A DNA stretch of 64,000 bases from Nitrobacteraceae bacterium AZCC 1564 (GTDB taxonomy: Bacteria > Pseudomonadota > Alphaproteobacteria > Rhizobiales > Xanthobacteraceae): positions 3,797,001 to 3,861,000 of the forward strand of contig JBAGRR010000001.1 of NCBI GenBank assembly GCA_036924835.1. The letters are read 5' to 3'. Shown here piece after piece: positions 35,363-44,871 of this stretch; position 1 is the stretch's first letter, and each line of letters opens with the position of its first letter. The translations under genes were made by a program, and so were the position numbers. The notes under the pieces were generated by a model that saw only the letters and a program-made list of their open reading frames with translations, did no database searches and was not told the DNA's origin.

Positions 35363-36838
35363 TTAATTCTCAACGATCTGAGATCTCGCCTCGTCCGACC
35401 TGCTTCCTACGTTGGCGAGAAAACTTGTTGACGCGAGTTTGAAGTTGGGACGCAGCGATTGCTCCGCTTCCTCGTGTTTCACTGCATCGCGACATCGCCT
35501 GGGGGACGCGAAAGCAAATAACAACGGAATCCAGTAGAAACGAAGGTACATGTGAGTCTGAAAGACTCCCCCAAGCGCCAATGATGTAAGCGCGACCGCA
35601 AGGCAAAGCTTATACTCGATCGGTTCCGCCGACCGCCAAAGGTTCCGGTACAAACTGGCAACCAGCGCCAAATAGGAGAGAAGCAAGGGCCAGCCTCCCT
35701 CCTCTAACAGCAATAGATAGGCGAGATGAGTGATCCTTTCCCCGCGGAGCGCTTGGGCTTGGCCAATACCTTCGCCGTAAACGCCGTAGAGGTGCCGACG
35801 AACGGACTCCAACGATTCCCACATAAATTCCAGCCGAAGGTTAGCGCTGGGTATTCGCGCATCAGGGGCTTCGGTGGATAAAGGCTCTAATTTGGCAGGG
35901 GGGGAGAGCTTGGGCCGCTGACCGGATTTTAGCAATCCGAGCCTCAGAAAAACTGGCTCCATCTGCTGGGAAGCGAAATCCATTCTGTATCGGAGTTGAT
36001 CTGACGTGGATCGAGTGTGCACAATGAATTGGATAGCGCCGATCACGGCAGCAATTCCGAGAACGCTCGCAACTGCAGCTCGCAAAAATATAGCGCGTCT
36101 GGGTTTGACGATTAAGAACGCGAGGACCGTGGCAACATAGCTTCCAACGAAGCAGAGGATACCTGACGTTGAGCCAGTTAACAGAAGACATGAGAAAGAC
36201 GTCACAATTCCAAGCAAGCCAACTGCACGCCAGCGGCGAACTGTTTCAGTAAGAAAGAGTGTCAGGAAAAATGGTAGCGAAATCGAAATGACAATCGCCG
36301 CAGAATTTGCGTTTCCGTACGACAATAAGGCTCGGCCCGCAGAAAAAAAAGGATCGGACTGTAGAGTGCAATCCGTGCAAGCCTCACCTACTGTGTACAT
36401 CAGTTGGACGAGAAGAGGAGAAAGATAAGCCAAAGCGACCAGGCGAATAAAAGTTTGGCTAGTCATGCTCGAGCGAAGCGCCCCAGCTAGAAGTGGGAAA
36501 ACAAAAAAAATGCAGCCGTACTGGCTTATTGTAACGGCAGCTCGCCAAGAGCTAATTTCACTGCCGATCCAAAGCGGGATAGCAAGGCTATAAGTCACCG
36601 ATGCGGCGAACATTCCTCCCACGAGCCACATCGGCCGCGCGTTGATAAAAAAGCCCCAAGCGTCGGACCGATGCATAAGTAAGTAGAGAAAAACTATAAT
36701 CAGGAAGATGTCGGTCAGAGAGATTGCCGAATGAAACCGGGCAATAAACCATGGGCCAGAGATCACAATAAGGAAAAATAGCCAGTAATACACAGTCCTC
36801 CTCGCCGGTGGCGGGTTATGCCAATCCGCAGACTGCAT
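35363..36838 (-). CDS. O-antigen polymerase/ligase-like membrane protein (Wzy/WaaL fold) 1
   Basis: A 491-residue protein with about ten hydrophobic helices and a large periplasmic loop around residues 270-370. The loop end (GVYGEGIGQAQALRGERITH, then LAYLLLLEEGGWPLLLSYLA) matches the Wzy_C/O-antigen ligase signature (G.G....A.....HN..L....E.G). It either polymerises repeat units or ligates the glycan. A second protein of the same fold is at 41650-42768. It is the first gene of the leftward unit. Confidence 0.75.
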   Translation of the reverse strand: MQSADWHNPPPARRTVYYWLFFLIVISGPWFIARFHSAISLTDIFLIIVFLYLLMHRSDAWGFFINARPMWLVGGMFAASVTYSLAIPLWIGSEISSWRAAVTISQYGCIFFVFPLLAGALRSSMTSQTFIRLVALAYLSPLLVQLMYTVGEACTDCTLQSDPFFSAGRALLSYGNANSAAIVISISLPFFLTLFLTETVRRWRAVGLLGIVTSFSCLLLTGSTSGILCFVGSYVATVLAFLIVKPRRAIFLRAAVASVLGIAAVIGAIQFIVHTRSTSDQLRYRMDFASQQMEPVFLRLGLLKSGQRPKLSPPAKLEPLSTEAPDARIPSANLRLEFMWESLESVRRHLYGVYGEGIGQAQALRGERITHLAYLLLLEEGGWPLLLSYLALVASLYRNLWRSAEPIEYKLCLAVALTSLALGGVFQTHMYLRFYWIPLLFAFASPRRCRDAVKHEEAEQSLRPNFKLASTSFLANVGSRSDEARSQIVEN

Positions 36839-37132
36839 TCACTTGGTTTCCTTGTGCACGAATTAGAACAAAGGTTGAGAGCTTACTCGTTTGCAGGAGG
36901 CTCAGCCATGCTTGTCATTGATAGATGTCTCGCCGTTATTGTTTGTTTTGCGAGACTCAGCCCCAGGTAAGAATCCTCGAATTTAGGCAAGTCCATAATT
37001 CATTTCTCGTGCTGACTTCAAGTGCTGCATGGTCGGCGTAGGGTTCGTTGGCCGAGGCTTGCAACCTCTAGGCTCTCTCGATACAGAGGCCAGAGTCACC
37101 CTCACGCGTGGATTGCCGGTCTCGCAGGACGA
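36839..37132. other. Divergent promoter region of the polysaccharide locus
   Basis: About 290 bp between the leftward polymerase/flippase unit and the rightward glycosyltransferase unit. It should contain promoters for both, but I see no certain -35/-10 pair, no dyad and no gene. GCAGGAGGCTCAGCC at 36894-36908 resembles a ribosome binding site, yet the ATG after it opens only a short frame. Confidence 0.4.
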
Positions 37133-38299
37133 ATGAAACCTAAGATTATCTTCCTAGTGACCGAGGATTGGTACTTCTGGTCTCATCGGTTGCCGATGGC
37201 GCGAGCGGCTCGCCAGGCTGGCTTCGATGTCGGCGTCGCAACGCGCGTGGTTGAGTGGGGCGACAGGATCCGGGCCGAAGGTTTTGCCCTTCATGAATTG
37301 AGTTGGACTCGCGGGAGCCTTTCTTTGTTAGGCAATCTAGGAGTAGTCCGGGAGCTCGTCCGCCTCTACGCTAAGGAAAGGCCGGATATTGTCCATCATG
37401 TTGCTATGAAGCCGGTTGTGGTGGGCAACGTTGCGGCAGCCGCGGCGCGCGTCCCCCGCGTTGTTAATGCAATGACCGGCCTGGGCCATCTTTTCACGTC
37501 GAACGCCCCCAAAGTCAAAGTTCTCAGGATCATCCTAGGTCCTTTTCTCAAATGGGCTCTGGCTCGGCGCACTTCCGTTCTTCTGCTCCAGAACAAGGAC
37601 GATCTCGAGAGGCTCCGGCAACTGGGGTACGCGAGCGCGAAGACGCTCATCATCCGGGGCTCGGGCATCGACATCGATCATTACAGGCCGCAGCCAATCG
37701 ACCCGCAGGATTGTGTCAAGGTTGCCTACGTCGGCCGCATGATCGAAAGCAAAGGGGTTCGTGTGCTCATCGAGGCCCATAGACTTATTCGTAAAAAAGG
37801 ATTGCGCGTGCGCCTCCTTCTGGTCGGCGAACCAGACGCCGAGAATCCGGAAGCGATCTCACACGACGAAATGACTCAGTGGGCCAGCGAGCCAGACGTC
37901 GAATGGCTGGGTTACTGCAGTGATATTCGTTCACTCTGGGGAAATGCCGACATTGCCGTCCTTCCTGCACTCGATAGGGAAGGCTTGCCCAAGGCGCTAC
38001 TTGAGGCTGCGGCATGTGGACGTCCACTTATTGCAACGGATGTGCCCGGTTCTCGCGAGATTGCGCTTAGCGAACGGAATGCGATTGTCGTTCCACCGGG
38101 TGATCCTGAGGCGCTGTCTCTCGCGATTGAGCGTTTGGCTGCCGACGAAAATCTCCGCGCGACCTTTGGCGCCGAGAGCCGACGTATCGTTGAATCCGAC
38201 ATGTCGCAGGAGCAGGTGGCAAAAAATATTACACGATTGTACCAAGACATGATGAACGATGGACGCCCGGCGGTACATCGGGGTTCACAATGCCTATGA
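37133..38299 (+). CDS. Glycosyltransferase family 4 protein (WbpH/PglA-like)
   Basis: A 388-residue GT-B enzyme from ATG 37133, with CAGGACG before it. The N-terminus KIIFLVTEDWYFWSHRLPMA is that of group 1 glycosyltransferases in O-antigen loci. The C-terminal donor site has VAYVGRMIESKGVRVLIEA and the E-x7-E motif region DREGLPKALLEAAACGRPLI. It transfers a sugar, often a GalNAc/QuiNAc derivative, onto a lipid-linked acceptor at the cytoplasmic face. It overlaps the next gene by 10 bp. Confidence 0.85.
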   Translation: MKPKIIFLVTEDWYFWSHRLPMARAARQAGFDVGVATRVVEWGDRIRAEGFALHELSWTRGSLSLLGNLGVVRELVRLYAKERPDIVHHVAMKPVVVGNVAAAAARVPRVVNAMTGLGHLFTSNAPKVKVLRIILGPFLKWALARRTSVLLLQNKDDLERLRQLGYASAKTLIIRGSGIDIDHYRPQPIDPQDCVKVAYVGRMIESKGVRVLIEAHRLIRKKGLRVRLLLVGEPDAENPEAISHDEMTQWASEPDVEWLGYCSDIRSLWGNADIAVLPALDREGLPKALLEAAACGRPLIATDVPGSREIALSERNAIVVPPGDPEALSLAIERLAADENLRATFGAESRRIVESDMSQEQVAKNITRLYQDMMNDGRPAVHRGSQCL

Positions 38300-39423
38300 C
38301 CAAAGTCGTTCATGTCATCTCGGGGCTTCGCAGGGGCGGCGCCGAGACCATGCTTGCAAAACTGCTTGAGGTCATGGACCGGAACCGATTCCAGCAAACG
38401 GTTATCGTTTTGGAGGACAAGGGAGTGATGGGGCAGCGGATCGAACAGGCCGGAGTGCCGGTGATCGCGCTGAATATGGCGGGCGTACTCGACTTCCCCC
38501 GAGTTTTGCTCCGCATCCGGTCCATATTGAAAAAAGAAAAGCCCAACGTCGTTCAAACTTGGCTTTATCACGCCGATCTTATGGGGACGCTCGCGGCAAA
38601 GGCTGCAGGCAACGCCAGGTTGATCTGGAATCTGCGCTGCTCAGACATGAATTTCTCGGATTACAATCCGATGATGCAGCTAATTTGCCGCTTGCTCGCG
38701 CGTTTGTCTTCTGTGCCAGAACTTGTCATCAGCAATTCTTTGACCGGCCAGAAGGTGCACAGCAAACTTGGATATCATCCGCGTGCCTGGCGTCTCCTTC
38801 CCAATGGCTTTGATACCGAGCGCTTTCGGCCGAATGCCCAGCGTGCCGCAGCATTTCGGAATAGCCTTGGCGTTGTCCCTTCGACGCCGCTGATCGGACT
38901 ACCGGCTCGCCTCGATCCAATGAAGGATCAAGGCAATTTTCTTGCTGCTGCAGCGATGCTCGTGCAAGACCATCCGCAAGCCAGATTTGCTCTCATCGGG
39001 CGCGGCCTCACTCCCGATAACGCGGCCATCGTATCACAGATCGCCGCGCAAGGGCTTGAAGGGCGCGTCCATTTGCTCGGAGAGCGGGACGATATGGAAA
39101 TCGTGATGGCGGGGCTCGATATTGTCACCCTGTGCTCGGCTTATGGTGAAGGATTTCCCAACGTCCTTGGCGAGGCCTTGAGTTGCGGTGTGCTTTGCGT
39201 TGCTACGGACGTCGGCGACGCTTCGGCGATCGTTGGACCGTATGGACGCATTGTTCCGCCCCGTCATCCCGAAGAATTGGCCGCTGCCTGGCGCGAAATA
39301 TTGGCTCTAAGCCCTGTCGTTCGCCAGGAACTGTGCTCACGGGCGCGGGAGCACATAATCAGCCACTATTCGTTGCGGGCTATCGGCCAAGCATACGAGG
39401 AGCTATATAGCGCAGGTGCTTGA
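38290..39423 (+). CDS. Glycosyltransferase (GT4 group)
   Basis: A 377-residue GT-B glycosyltransferase. The start VVHVISGLRRGGAETMLAKL contains the GGAE loop typical of GT4. The C-terminal part has LPARLDPMKDQGNFLAAAAM and CSAYGEGFPNVLGEALSCGV with the paired glutamates. Overlap with the preceding glycosyltransferase shows translational coupling, so the two probably add consecutive sugars of the repeat unit. Confidence 0.85.
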   Translation: MPMTKVVHVISGLRRGGAETMLAKLLEVMDRNRFQQTVIVLEDKGVMGQRIEQAGVPVIALNMAGVLDFPRVLLRIRSILKKEKPNVVQTWLYHADLMGTLAAKAAGNARLIWNLRCSDMNFSDYNPMMQLICRLLARLSSVPELVISNSLTGQKVHSKLGYHPRAWRLLPNGFDTERFRPNAQRAAAFRNSLGVVPSTPLIGLPARLDPMKDQGNFLAAAAMLVQDHPQARFALIGRGLTPDNAAIVSQIAAQGLEGRVHLLGERDDMEIVMAGLDIVTLCSAYGEGFPNVLGEALSCGVLCVATDVGDASAIVGPYGRIVPPRHPEELAAAWREILALSPVVRQELCSRAREHIISHYSLRAIGQAYEELYSAGA

Positions 39424-39548
39424 TTTGTCGATGTCGACCAAATGCCGCTCGCAGGAAAAATGTGTTAATCGGCTGGTCCATGATCCGGATCAGCACATGC
39501 AGACGTCGGCATAGAATGGATTTTTACGTGCAACTGGAAATGTACTGA

Positions 39549-41519
39549 ATGTGCGGGATTGCTGGTTTCCTCGACCGTGCGCTCAACTGGGCATCAGCTG
39601 GGGATCTGCTGCATCGCATCGCTCGTGCGCTCACGCACCGGGGTCCCGATGATGAAGGCTTCTGGGGCGATCCAGAGGCAGGAATTGCATTGGCACAACG
39701 TCGGCTCGCCATCGTTGACTTGTCACCTGCCGGCCATCAGCCGATGTTTTCCACCGATGGGCGTTTGGTGATCGTCTTTAATGGGGAAATCTACAACCAC
39801 GCGGCCATCCGCGCGGAGCTCGATTTGGAAGCGCCGCAGAACTGGAGAGGTCATTGCGACACCGAGGTTCTGCTCGCCGCTATCAGCCATTGGGGGCTGA
39901 AGATCGCGCTCGAGCGATGCGTGGGAATGTTCGCTATCGCATTGTGGGATCGAAAAGAGAGAAGGTTGACGCTGGCGCGGGATCGCATTGGCGAGAAGCC
40001 TCTCTATTACGGCTGGATAGGCAGTTCTTTCGTGTTTGCGTCCGAGCTGAAGGCTTTACGCCTCCATCCTGCGTGGTCGGAGCGTATAGATCGCAGCAGT
40101 TTGGCGCTCATGATGCGCCATGGTTATGTGCCGGCGCCGTACACGATCTTTCAGGGAATCCATAAGATTAAACCTGGACAGATCCTTGTTTTGGATGAGG
40201 GCGCTCGCGACCCTCGCGTCGAAAACTATTGGAGCGCTTGTTCGGCCGCCGAGCGGGGACGCTCGACTCCGTTTAATGGGACTCGTGAAGAGGCTGTCGA
40301 CAAGTTAGGCGCGTTGTTACATCAATCGCTCAGTGGGCAGATGCTGGCCGATGTGCCATTGGGAGCGTTTCTGTCAGGCGGCATCGACTCGTCCACCGTT
40401 GCTGCGCTTATGCAATCCATGAGTTCGCAACCGATCCGCACGTTTACGATCGGGTTTGACGTCAGCGGCTACAATGAGGCCGAGCACGCGAAGAACATTG
40501 CCAAGCATCTCGGCACCGATCACACTGAGCTCTACGTGACAGAGTCGGAGGCGCTTGAAGTCATACCGAAGCTTCCTTCGATTTATTGCGAACCTTTCGC
40601 CGATCCTTCGCAAATCCCGACTTATCTTGTTTCGCAACTTGCTCGGCGGAAGGTCACGGTAGCTCTGTCCGGCGATGCCGGTGATGAGCTATTTTCCGGC
40701 TACACTCGTTACAGCCTCGCCGATCAAGTGTGGGGCAAGCTATCGAGTTTTCCCCTCGGGCTCCGTCAATTCGCAGCTGAACTTTCGACCGCGCTTTCCC
40801 CCGCGGCTTACGATCGGCTGGTCGGTCCTCTCGCACGCGTGATTCCGCAGCATAAGCGTCACGCACTCATTGGCGACAAGATCCATAAAGCAGCCGATTT
40901 GCTTCCGTTGCGGAATCTGGATGAAGTCTACCTGCGGCTTTGCTCGCAGTGGAAGAATCCTGAAAGTCTCGTGATTGACGGGAAAGAACATCTCACGATG
41001 TTGACAGGACTCGAAGCACTCCCCGATCTGGCCGGGTCGGTTGAACGGATGATGTATGTCGACCTGGTGAGCTACCTTCCGGACGATATCCTGGTGAAGG
41101 TCGATCGAGCAGCCATGGCCATGAGTCTTGAAACGCGCGTGCCATTGCTGGATCATCGCATCGTGGAGTTCGCGTTGTCCTTGCCTCTTTCGGTATCGCG
41201 CGCGGAAGGTCAAACGAAATGGCCATTGCGGCAGCTTCTTTATCGTCACGTACCGCGCGATCTCATCGATCGCCCCAAAATGGGATTCGGTGCTCCGATC
41301 GATAGTTGGCTCAGGGGCGCGCTTCGAGATTGGGCAGAAGATTTGTTGAACGAAAGCCGCCTCCGGCGCGAAGGGTATTTCCATCCCGCTACTGTTCGCC
41401 AGTGCTGGAACGAGCATCTCTCAGGCCGCCGTAACAACCAGTACATGATATGGAATGTCTTGATGTTCCAGGCGTGGCTGTCCGATTCATCGTCTCAACG
41501 CGCAGGTCTCGCGGCGTGA
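39549..41519 (+). CDS. asnB: Asparagine synthase-family glutamine amidotransferase
   Basis: A 656-residue AsnB-type enzyme. MCGIAGFLDR gives the N-terminal nucleophile Cys2 of the class II amidotransferase domain (residues 2-230), with RRLAIVDLSPAGHQPM and NGEIYNH also present. SGGIDSS (276-282) is the ATP pyrophosphatase loop of the synthetase domain. Housekeeping AsnB makes asparagine, but homologues in polysaccharide loci (for example WbpS) amidate uronic acids. With a UDP-sugar dehydrogenase and a uronate epimerase in the same locus, that role is likely here. Confidence 0.85.
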   Translation: MCGIAGFLDRALNWASAGDLLHRIARALTHRGPDDEGFWGDPEAGIALAQRRLAIVDLSPAGHQPMFSTDGRLVIVFNGEIYNHAAIRAELDLEAPQNWRGHCDTEVLLAAISHWGLKIALERCVGMFAIALWDRKERRLTLARDRIGEKPLYYGWIGSSFVFASELKALRLHPAWSERIDRSSLALMMRHGYVPAPYTIFQGIHKIKPGQILVLDEGARDPRVENYWSACSAAERGRSTPFNGTREEAVDKLGALLHQSLSGQMLADVPLGAFLSGGIDSSTVAALMQSMSSQPIRTFTIGFDVSGYNEAEHAKNIAKHLGTDHTELYVTESEALEVIPKLPSIYCEPFADPSQIPTYLVSQLARRKVTVALSGDAGDELFSGYTRYSLADQVWGKLSSFPLGLRQFAAELSTALSPAAYDRLVGPLARVIPQHKRHALIGDKIHKAADLLPLRNLDEVYLRLCSQWKNPESLVIDGKEHLTMLTGLEALPDLAGSVERMMYVDLVSYLPDDILVKVDRAAMAMSLETRVPLLDHRIVEFALSLPLSVSRAEGQTKWPLRQLLYRHVPRDLIDRPKMGFGAPIDSWLRGALRDWAEDLLNESRLRREGYFHPATVRQCWNEHLSGRRNNQYMIWNVLMFQAWLSDSSSQRAGLAA

Positions 41520-41649
41520 GAGCTGCGCTATCCCCCTCAGTTGGGGCGGCGCTTCTGCCGTGAGTTTTCCGAGAGAAATATTTGGTCTTGTCTGTTGAGA
41601 AGCGGACACGGTTACGACATCGCAGTTAAAACGCGTGAGAGCACAGGGT

Positions 41650-42768
41650 ATGACGGCGAATACATCCAGCGAAATCGTGACGAAGCCGTCGGCCTGGCGC
41701 GGTGCAGCGGCGTGGACCAGAGCGTCGGATATTTTCGTCATACTTCTCGCTGTATCGCTGCCGTGGTCCACGTCTGCGGTTGCGCTGCTGGCGATTCCGC
41801 TGCTTATTTATCACTTCGAGACATCGAAGCATGGGTTCTGGGTTATTGCCGCATTTTTGGGTTCATGCACAGTAGTCATGTTGGCTTCATGGGTGACGTT
41901 CATAGATCCCAATATAGCTTACAGTCTCAATCGCCCTGTTGGCACTCCGGTAAAAAATTACATTGTGCAGAGTCAGGTGTTCGCGCTGTGCACGTTTGGG
42001 GGATTCGGCGCAGCCGTTTATTTGTGGCGCGCGAATTTTAAGCAGCACGCAGTGGCATTGACTTTGGTGAGCGTTGGATTCCTTTGCAACATGGCATTCG
42101 TCGTTAGTTCAAGGCCCGTATGGGTCTGCGTGCCTTTTTTGCTTCTTGTCTTCGCGCTGCTGCATTTTAACCGCCGGGGCGTGTTGATTGTACCTACTGT
42201 CGCGGTTGCCGTGGGGGCGTTGTTTTGGGCGTCATCACCGTATTTACGCATGCGTACGGACAGCGTAGCCGTCGAATACGAAGAATATCATGATCAAAAC
42301 GCTTCGACCTCAACAGGGCTGCGCCTCGAATATTGGCGCAAGTCGCTCAAGTTCATCCAAAATGCGTCCTTGATCGGCAACGGCACGGGGGCAACGAAAA
42401 CGCTGTTTGAACAAGACGCTGTCGGGAAAAAGGGTGTCTCGGCGGAGGTCATTGGAAATCCCCACAACCAAACGCTGAATGTTGCCGTTCAATGGGGATT
42501 GCTTGGTTGTATCGTGCTTTATGCGATGTGGCTTGCGCACTTGAAAATGTTTTTGACGCCCGGATTGATCTCCTGGATCGGTTTGGCAGCAGTGATCGAG
42601 AATTTCGTGAGCTTTCTGTTTAATTCTCATCTCTTCGATTTCGGCGAGGGGTGGACCTATGTGTTGGCGGTCGGCGTAGCCGGAGGCATGCTGTCCCGTA
42701 TTCGCGGTTCTTCAACTGGAGGTGGGCCGAGAAAAGTATCGGGCTCTGCTGGGCAGGCGCAATCATGA
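41650..42768 (+). CDS. O-antigen polymerase/ligase-like membrane protein 2
   Basis: A 372-residue membrane protein; GTG 41635 is an alternative start. It has about ten hydrophobic segments, and the signature GLRLEYWRKSLKFIQNASLI, then GTGATKTLFEQ and VIGNPHNQTLNVAVQWGLLG, is typical of the Wzy_C/O-antigen ligase family, including the conserved PHN. It is smaller than the first homologue at 35363-36838. One of the two is probably the polymerase and the other a ligase. Its stop overlaps the next start (ATGA at 42765-42768). Confidence 0.8.
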   Translation: MTANTSSEIVTKPSAWRGAAAWTRASDIFVILLAVSLPWSTSAVALLAIPLLIYHFETSKHGFWVIAAFLGSCTVVMLASWVTFIDPNIAYSLNRPVGTPVKNYIVQSQVFALCTFGGFGAAVYLWRANFKQHAVALTLVSVGFLCNMAFVVSSRPVWVCVPFLLLVFALLHFNRRGVLIVPTVAVAVGALFWASSPYLRMRTDSVAVEYEEYHDQNASTSTGLRLEYWRKSLKFIQNASLIGNGTGATKTLFEQDAVGKKGVSAEVIGNPHNQTLNVAVQWGLLGCIVLYAMWLAHLKMFLTPGLISWIGLAAVIENFVSFLFNSHLFDFGEGWTYVLAVGVAGGMLSRIRGSSTGGGPRKVSGSAGQAQS

Positions 42769-44678
42769 GTAGGCCTTTTGCGAACCTGACGTGGCGGAAT
42801 GTTCTGATTGCGACACACGATGCCTTGGCGACGATATTCGCCGTCTTTGTCGCCTTCTATCTTCGCTTCGAGAGCGGTGGGCTTTTGGAGCGCTTGCCGT
42901 TGCTCTGGCGGATTTTGCCCTACTTCATTCTGCTCAGTATCGTCGTTTGCTATATCTTCAAACTGACAGTGACGAAGTGGCGCTTCATCTCGCTTCCCGA
43001 TCTTTTCAATATCGTGAAGGCGTCGACGGTTCTGGCGCTGGCGCTGCTGGTGCTCGATTATATTTTCATTGCCCCGAATGTTTACGGGACATTCTTCTTC
43101 GGCAAGACGACCATCATCATCTATTGGTTTTTGCAGATATTTGCCCTCGGCGGCACCCGGGTCGCCTATCGCTACTTCCGGTATACGCGGACAATCAACC
43201 AGGCCCGCAGCCAAAATGCCGCGCCGACAATCTTGATCGGGCGCGCGGCGGATGCCGAGGTGCTGCTGCGGGGGATCGAAAGCGGCGCTGTGAGGCGGAT
43301 GTGGCCGGTCGGCGTGTTGTCGCCGTCCCCGGCCGATCGCGGTCAGTCGATCCGTGGTCTCCCCGTCTTGGGCGGGGTGGATTACCTCACCGACATTGTC
43401 GAGGACTTTGTGCGCCGGCAGCAGCCGATCGAACGCGTCGTCATGCTGCCATCGGCATTTGAAGCGGATTCCTCGGCCGAATCAGTTTTGATGCGGGCGC
43501 GTAAACTCGGTCTGGCCGTCAGCCGCTTGCCCTCGCTGGAAGCCAGCGGTGAAGCCCCGCGACTTGCTCCGGTCGCGGTCGAAGATTTGCTGCTCCGGCC
43601 AAGTGTGAAGATCGACTATCAACGCCTGGAAGAGTTCGTCCGCGGAAAGTCGGTCGTCGTCACCGGGGGCGGCGGCTCGATCGGATCGGAGATCTGCGAC
43701 CGGGCGGTGACGTTCGGCGCATCACGTCTCCTGATCATTGAACACTCTGAGCCTGCGCTCCATGCGGTGACCGAAAGTCTGATGGCCAAGTTTCCCGCGG
43801 CCGCGATTGAAGGCCGGATCGCCGACATTCGCGATCGCGACCGCATCATGCTCCTGATGAACGCGTTTCAGCCGGACATCGTATTTCACGCGGCGGCGCT
43901 CAAGCATGTGCCAATTCTGGAGCGCGATTGGGGCGAAGGCGTCAAGACCAACATTTTTGGCACCGTCAACGTCGCGGATGCCGCCGCGGCTGCAGGCGCC
44001 CAGGCCATGGTGATGATTTCCACCGATAAGGCGATCGAGCCGGTCTCGATGCTCGGGCTGACCAAGCGCTTTGCCGAAATGTATTGTCAGGCACTCGATC
44101 GGCATTTGGCAAATGATGCGAATGGGAAGACGCCGATGCGGCTGATTTCGGTCCGCTTCGGCAACGTCCTGGCGTCAAACGGATCGGTGGTGCCGAAGTT
44201 CAAGGCGCAGATCGAAGCCGGCGGCCCGGTGACGGTGACGCACCCTGACATGGTCCGTTACTTCATGACCATTCGCGAGGCCTGTGATCTGGTGGTGACG
44301 GCCGCCACGCACGCGCTCGCTCCGGTGCGCCCTGACGTGTCGGTCTACGTGCTGAACATGGGGCAGCCGGTGAAGATCGTCGATCTTGCCGAGCGCATCA
44401 TCCGGCTGTCCGGCTTGCAGCCGGGTTATGACATTGAAATCGTATTCACCGGGGTGCGGCCCGGCGAGCGCATGAACGAGATCTTGTTTGCCCATGAAGA
44501 GCCGACGGCCGATATCGGCATTGAAGGGATCGTTGCGGCACGTCCTAACGAGCCGCCGCTGGATACGCTACAGACTTGGCTGATGACACTTGAAAAGGCC
44601 GTCAAGGGCGAGCAGCGCAACGTGATCGTCGCCGTCCTCAAGGATGCCGTTCCAGAATTCAAGGCAGGAGCGAGATGA
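42765..44678 (+). CDS. capD: CapD/WbpM-type polysaccharide biosynthesis protein (nucleoside-sugar 4,6-dehydratase)
   Basis: A 637-residue protein from ATG 42765. Four N-terminal membrane helices (to about residue 140) precede a CoA-binding-like domain (about 145-270) and the C-terminal short-chain dehydrogenase/dehydratase. The Rossmann motif is VVTGGGGSIGSEICDRA. MISTDKAIEPVSMLGLTKRF carries the STDKA motif, and the catalytic site has the SMxxxK form found in this family. FlaA1/WbpM-type enzymes convert UDP-GlcNAc to a 4-keto-6-deoxy sugar for QuiNAc/FucNAc or bacillosamine, which could feed the deacetylase/formyltransferase pair. Confidence 0.9.
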   Translation: MSRPFANLTWRNVLIATHDALATIFAVFVAFYLRFESGGLLERLPLLWRILPYFILLSIVVCYIFKLTVTKWRFISLPDLFNIVKASTVLALALLVLDYIFIAPNVYGTFFFGKTTIIIYWFLQIFALGGTRVAYRYFRYTRTINQARSQNAAPTILIGRAADAEVLLRGIESGAVRRMWPVGVLSPSPADRGQSIRGLPVLGGVDYLTDIVEDFVRRQQPIERVVMLPSAFEADSSAESVLMRARKLGLAVSRLPSLEASGEAPRLAPVAVEDLLLRPSVKIDYQRLEEFVRGKSVVVTGGGGSIGSEICDRAVTFGASRLLIIEHSEPALHAVTESLMAKFPAAAIEGRIADIRDRDRIMLLMNAFQPDIVFHAAALKHVPILERDWGEGVKTNIFGTVNVADAAAAAGAQAMVMISTDKAIEPVSMLGLTKRFAEMYCQALDRHLANDANGKTPMRLISVRFGNVLASNGSVVPKFKAQIEAGGPVTVTHPDMVRYFMTIREACDLVVTAATHALAPVRPDVSVYVLNMGQPVKIVDLAERIIRLSGLQPGYDIEIVFTGVRPGERMNEILFAHEEPTADIGIEGIVAARPNEPPLDTLQTWLMTLEKAVKGEQRNVIVAVLKDAVPEFKAGAR

Positions 44679-44871
44679 GTCCGCCGGCTATGCCCTCATC
44701 AAGGTATACATTGGGCCGCAAAATCGGGTGGTAATGTCGACGCGTGAATCGGGCGGGATATTCGAGTTTTGAGATCGGACCCGTGCTTGACGTCAAGATG
44801 AAGCTTGGTCGTGCGACGCCATCATCATGCGTCGAGTTGTAACGGTTATAGTCGTCCCACGGGTGGAAATG

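Noticed and set aside
40740..41417. 225-codon minus-strand frame opposite asnB
   Set aside because: Antisense shadow of a well-conserved enzyme.
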